From Phycisphaerales bacterium (GTDB taxonomy: Bacteria > Planctomycetota > Phycisphaerae > Phycisphaerales > SM1A02): DNA of 64,000 bases. The notes beneath the pieces are model-generated. The model ran no database searches and had not been told where the DNA came from. It worked only from the letters and a program-made list of their open reading frames with translations. The translations under genes were made by a program, and so were the position numbers. Of this stretch, positions 61,463 through 64,000 are shown piece by piece (position 1 is the stretch's first letter; each line of letters starts with the position of its first letter). The stretch covers positions 1 to 64,000 of the forward strand of contig JAQWMQ010000039.1 of NCBI GenBank assembly GCA_029246705.1, written 5' to 3'.

Positions 61463-63034
61463 CTACCAGCTGTAACGAACGACGTAGTTGATCGTCTTCT
61501 TGCCTTCAGCGGGGACATCGACGGTCCACTGCACGACCCTGGCGTTGATCTTCTCGAACGGATCGGAGGTCTCGATCTTCCAGTTGCGCCAGCGGTAGAG
61601 CGGTTCCCTGACCACCACGGTCTGGGCGACGTCCTTCTGGTTGCGAATCTCGATCGACCAGGTCTCGGCCATGGTCTTCGCCTTGGTGTCGACCTTGAAG
61701 TCGACCTGGGTTCGTTCGCCGACCACGTCGAAGGCGTTGCCCGCCTTCACGCGAATGGTTTCGTTGCGTGGGGTGTGGTCGACCGTGTCTTCACCGATGA
61801 ACTCCAACGAGCCATCGTTGGGGTTGGCCATGTAGAGCCTCATCCGGCCGGCGGGCATCGGAATGCCCAGGCCGTTGTCCTTCTTGTTCTCCACTTCGAT
61901 GAAGACCTCGACGTCCTTGCTGCTGCTGACGCCGTAGCCGTTGTTGGTGACCGGTTGGTTGCCCCAGCCTCCGTTCATCATGCCCGGGGCGCCCTGGTAC
62001 AGCAGCTCCTTCTTGATCTTGAAGCCTCGAACCGGCGGAAACAGGGTCAGCTGCTGGGTGCCGTTCATCTTGACGTCGGTACGCCGGGGCAGCGTGTAGA
62101 GGTGGTACTCGAAGAAGGACTCCTCCTTGAAGCCCGCCGCTGTGGGCGGTACGTCGGCCATTTCCATGGCGCGCATGCCGCCGCTTCGTCCGTACTTGGG
62201 TTGGATCTTCTGGACTTCCCCGGCGACCAGCTTCAGGCGGGCATTCTCGTAGGACGCGCCCGAGAGGTTCATGAGCGTGACCCAGGCGGTCATGTTCGCG
62301 GTGTTGGAGTTCGCATCAAGGGTGAGGTTGTAGTCGGCGCGCCAGGTCAGCCCGGCGGTCTGGTAGCTGGTCTCGATCTCGTGCATGCCGCCCTTGGGTG
62401 CATCGAGCTTCCAGACCAGGGTGGGGCGGGTGATGAGACCTCCGGGGAGTTGTCCCATCGAGATCCGTGCATCATCGGTCGAGACGATCTGGATCCCCGT
62501 CTTGTTCTTCAGGACGGCTTGTCCGCCCATGGACGACAGCAGCGTTCCAGTCACTTCCTGGTTGGTCGCATCCCAGCGAAGGGTGACCTCCCGGTCGATG
62601 TACTTCTTCAAGAGCTTCTGGGGACTGACCAGGTCGAATTCGAAGTTCTGCTCGAGGACCCTGGTGCCCTTCGAGGTCCGATCGATGAAGCCGACCGTGG
62701 TGGGGTCGATCTGCGAAGCGACGTCGGTGAACCGGATGTCACTGATCCCCTTGGGCACCTCGATCCGCCGTGTGTCTCGAACCACGCCGAAGCCCGGGAT
62801 CGAGAGGACCCGCCAGGGGTCGACGTTGCCGTTGTTCTGCAGGAGAAACTGCTTCGGGTCGAAGCCTGCGGGGTCGGCCGTCGAGTAGACCGTCAGCGAA
62901 GGCCCGGCCGGGTCCTGGTCCGCGGTGGTGGTTTCCGCGCCAGCAGCCGGTGATCCGAGCAGCAGGCCGGCGCCAAGCAGGGCAAGAGCGGGTAACCGGT
63001 GGTTTGCGGTGGGGTCGAGCCAGGTGATGGTCAT
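61463..63034 (-). CDS. Exported DUF4139-domain protein
   Basis: 523 residues from the ATG at 63034, with GGAG upstream. An in-frame start at 63190 would add 52 residues of unlikely composition. It has a signal peptide (about 12-34, ALALLGAGLLLGSPAAGAE), then the DUF4139 core with GGLITRPTLVWKLDAPKGG, YQTAGLTWRADYNLTLD, and AWVTLMNLSGASYENARLKLVAG, each within the usual order. The C-terminal half ends with a beta-rich region (INYVVRYSW). Function of the family is unknown. An insert rich in Gly/Asn (APGMMNGGWGNQPVTNNGYG) is present. Confidence 0.85.
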   Translation of the reverse strand: MTITWLDPTANHRLPALALLGAGLLLGSPAAGAETTTADQDPAGPSLTVYSTADPAGFDPKQFLLQNNGNVDPWRVLSIPGFGVVRDTRRIEVPKGISDIRFTDVASQIDPTTVGFIDRTSKGTRVLEQNFEFDLVSPQKLLKKYIDREVTLRWDATNQEVTGTLLSSMGGQAVLKNKTGIQIVSTDDARISMGQLPGGLITRPTLVWKLDAPKGGMHEIETSYQTAGLTWRADYNLTLDANSNTANMTAWVTLMNLSGASYENARLKLVAGEVQKIQPKYGRSGGMRAMEMADVPPTAAGFKEESFFEYHLYTLPRRTDVKMNGTQQLTLFPPVRGFKIKKELLYQGAPGMMNGGWGNQPVTNNGYGVSSSKDVEVFIEVENKKDNGLGIPMPAGRMRLYMANPNDGSLEFIGEDTVDHTPRNETIRVKAGNAFDVVGERTQVDFKVDTKAKTMAETWSIEIRNQKDVAQTVVVREPLYRWRNWKIETSDPFEKINARVVQWTVDVPAEGKKTINYVVRYSW

Positions 63035-63140
63035 GGGTGTCGTCTCCAGTGAGGGGGGGCAAGCAGGTCGAGTCATTCCGACAACGGATGGCCGTCGAAA
63101 GTGAGCTGTCCACCAGTCATGTCGAATGCGGCGAAAACGA

Positions 63141-63446
63141 TCAGAACCAGTCCTTCTGACCAACCATGTAGAGTCGGTAGAACTCCTCATCGGACTTGGT
63201 CAGGTAGATGATGCCTTCGATCAGGGTCAGGACATTGAAGATCACCAAGCCTACGCCACAGGTTCCGATCGACACCAGCAGGGTGATGAGGCCGGCCCGA
63301 TCGAAGCCGAGCATGAACTTGGGAATGCCGATCCAACCCGTCCCCGTCATGAAGAGAATGATCGACAGGATCCCGACGGCCATCTTCTTGCTGTGCGCCA
63401 CCTGTTGGTTGTAGGGCGGTGGGGAAAATGAATCGACCATGGTCAT
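63141..63446 (-). CDS. Small TM2-like membrane protein
   Basis: 101 residues: a short Pro-rich N-terminus (SFSPPPYNQQ), two hydrophobic helices (about 23-45 and 51-80) joined by a turn with GIPKFMLGF, like the TM2 domain's G-x-x-x-F-Y-x-G turn. AGGAAC lies just before the first ATG. A second ATG two codons later is possible. Function is unknown. Confidence 0.7.
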   Translation of the reverse strand: MTMVDSFSPPPYNQQVAHSKKMAVGILSIILFMTGTGWIGIPKFMLGFDRAGLITLLVSIGTCGVGLVIFNVLTLIEGIIYLTKSDEEFYRLYMVGQKDWF

Positions 63447-63519
63447 GTTCCTGAATCAACTGGGCGGGAAGTTGCTTCCTGCGGTCTTCGGGTACTGCCT
63501 TGTTCGAGGATAACACGGC

Positions 63520-64000
63520 TCAGCGGGCCGAGGCTTCCGCACGGATCTCCCGAAGGACGGTGACCTTGATCTCGCCGGGAAAGGTCATTTCCTCCTCGAC
63601 GCGCTTGGCGATGTCCTTGGCGATGGCGAAGGTGGTGTCGTCGTCGGCCTTGCGGGCATCGACGATCACCCGGACCTCGCGACCGGCCTGGACCGCGAAG
63701 GCCTCGTCAACCGGTTCGAACGCGGTCGCGATCGCTTCAAGCTGTTCCAGTCGTTTGACATAGAGTTCCATCGACTCGCGCCGTGCCCCGGGTCGTGCGC
63801 CGGAGATCGCATCAGCGGCCATGACGATCGGGGTGTAGGGGGTGGTCGAGGGAATATCGTTGTGGTGGCCGCCGATCGCGTTCAGGACCGCCTCGGACTT
63901 CTCACCGAACTTCTTGGCGAACTCCATGCCGATGGCCGGGTGCCCGCCTTCGATCTCGTGGTCCATGGCCTTGCCGATGTCGTGGAGGAACCCGCAGCGA
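63520..64000 (-). CDS. rny: Ribonuclease Y (partial, N-terminus off window)
   Basis: The frame is open to the right edge, so the 5' end of the gene lies beyond 64000. The visible part is the C-terminal half: the HD motif [42 protein letters not shown], and the KH-like end region with [28 protein letters not shown] and REIRA. RNase Y is the endoribonuclease that starts mRNA decay at the membrane. The sequence is typical. Confidence 0.93.
   Translation of the reverse strand, partial: RCGFLHDIGKAMDHEIEGGHPAIGMEFAKKFGEKSEAVLNAIGGHHNDIPSTTPYTPIVMAADAISGARPGARRESMELYVKRLEQLEAIATAFEPVDEAFAVQAGREVRVIVDARKADDDTTFAIAKDIAKRVEEEMTFPGEIKVTVLREIRAEASAR

Overview
The window looks like chromosomal core DNA from a planctomycete, most likely of the Phycisphaerae. 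It is GC-rich and carries no phage, insertion-sequence or CRISPR material. Lineage clues are a secreted protein ending in a planctomycete-style dockerin tail (21257-23023), large secreted proteins of unknown function, an exosortase-linked polysaccharide locus, a tandem clpP pair, and a short rsmH-ftsL-ftsI cluster cut off from the rest of the usual division/cell-wall cluster. The assignment is inferred from gene content, because no rRNA gene is present.

Layout. 1-5416 (mostly minus strand): the 5'-anchored part of a secreted trypsin-like protease running off the left edge, a LysM L,D-transpeptidase, 5-formyltetrahydrofolate cyclo-ligase, and rarA. 5554-10611 (plus): glmS, a membrane SpoIIE-type phosphatase, a Ser/Thr kinase preceded by a possible leader peptide, and a glutathione peroxidase. 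10666-15619: an antiporter-like membrane protein divergent from an unknown exported protein, then folP, thioredoxin, tRNA-Ala(GGC), a DUF1476 protein and a clear intrinsic terminator. 15754-23042: a PDZ protein with a Ser-Asp repeat tail, an AI-2E family permease, a minimal PqiA/PqiB pair, two tandem outer-membrane barrel paralogues, and a secreted metallophosphoesterase with a dockerin-like tail. 23045-30627: moxR, two clpP genes, an FHA-GAF histidine kinase, holA, a lipoprotein and pyrB.

30844-44212 is an extracellular polysaccharide locus, all on the plus strand: a Wza-like exporter with a large disordered insert, a structured 324-base gap, an exosortase fused to an EpsI-like domain, a 1635-residue TPR protein, a Wzz/BY-kinase-like protein whose Walker A lysine is missing, a sugar-nucleotide epimerase, and a WecA-like initiating transferase. 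No downstream glycosyltransferase, flippase or sorting-signal cargo is visible here.

44225-52586 (minus) is a tight six-gene run: sucA, sucB, rsmH, a LysM protein, an FtsL-like protein and ftsI. It joins two TCA-cycle genes to division and peptidoglycan genes through a 4-base stop/start overlap. The window ends with priA, carA, a secretin, a STAS/anti-sigma-kinase pair, rsmA, a DUF4139 protein, a TM2-like protein and the C-terminal end of RNase Y.

Two kinds of start region recur. One has a Shine-Dalgarno sequence. The other, at seven genes, has TANNNT placed 5-7 bases before the start codon and no Shine-Dalgarno, as expected for leaderless transcripts. The most distinctive candidates for follow-up are that start architecture, the degenerate BY-kinase in the exosortase locus with its structured leader, and the sucAB-rsmH-ftsLI gene run.
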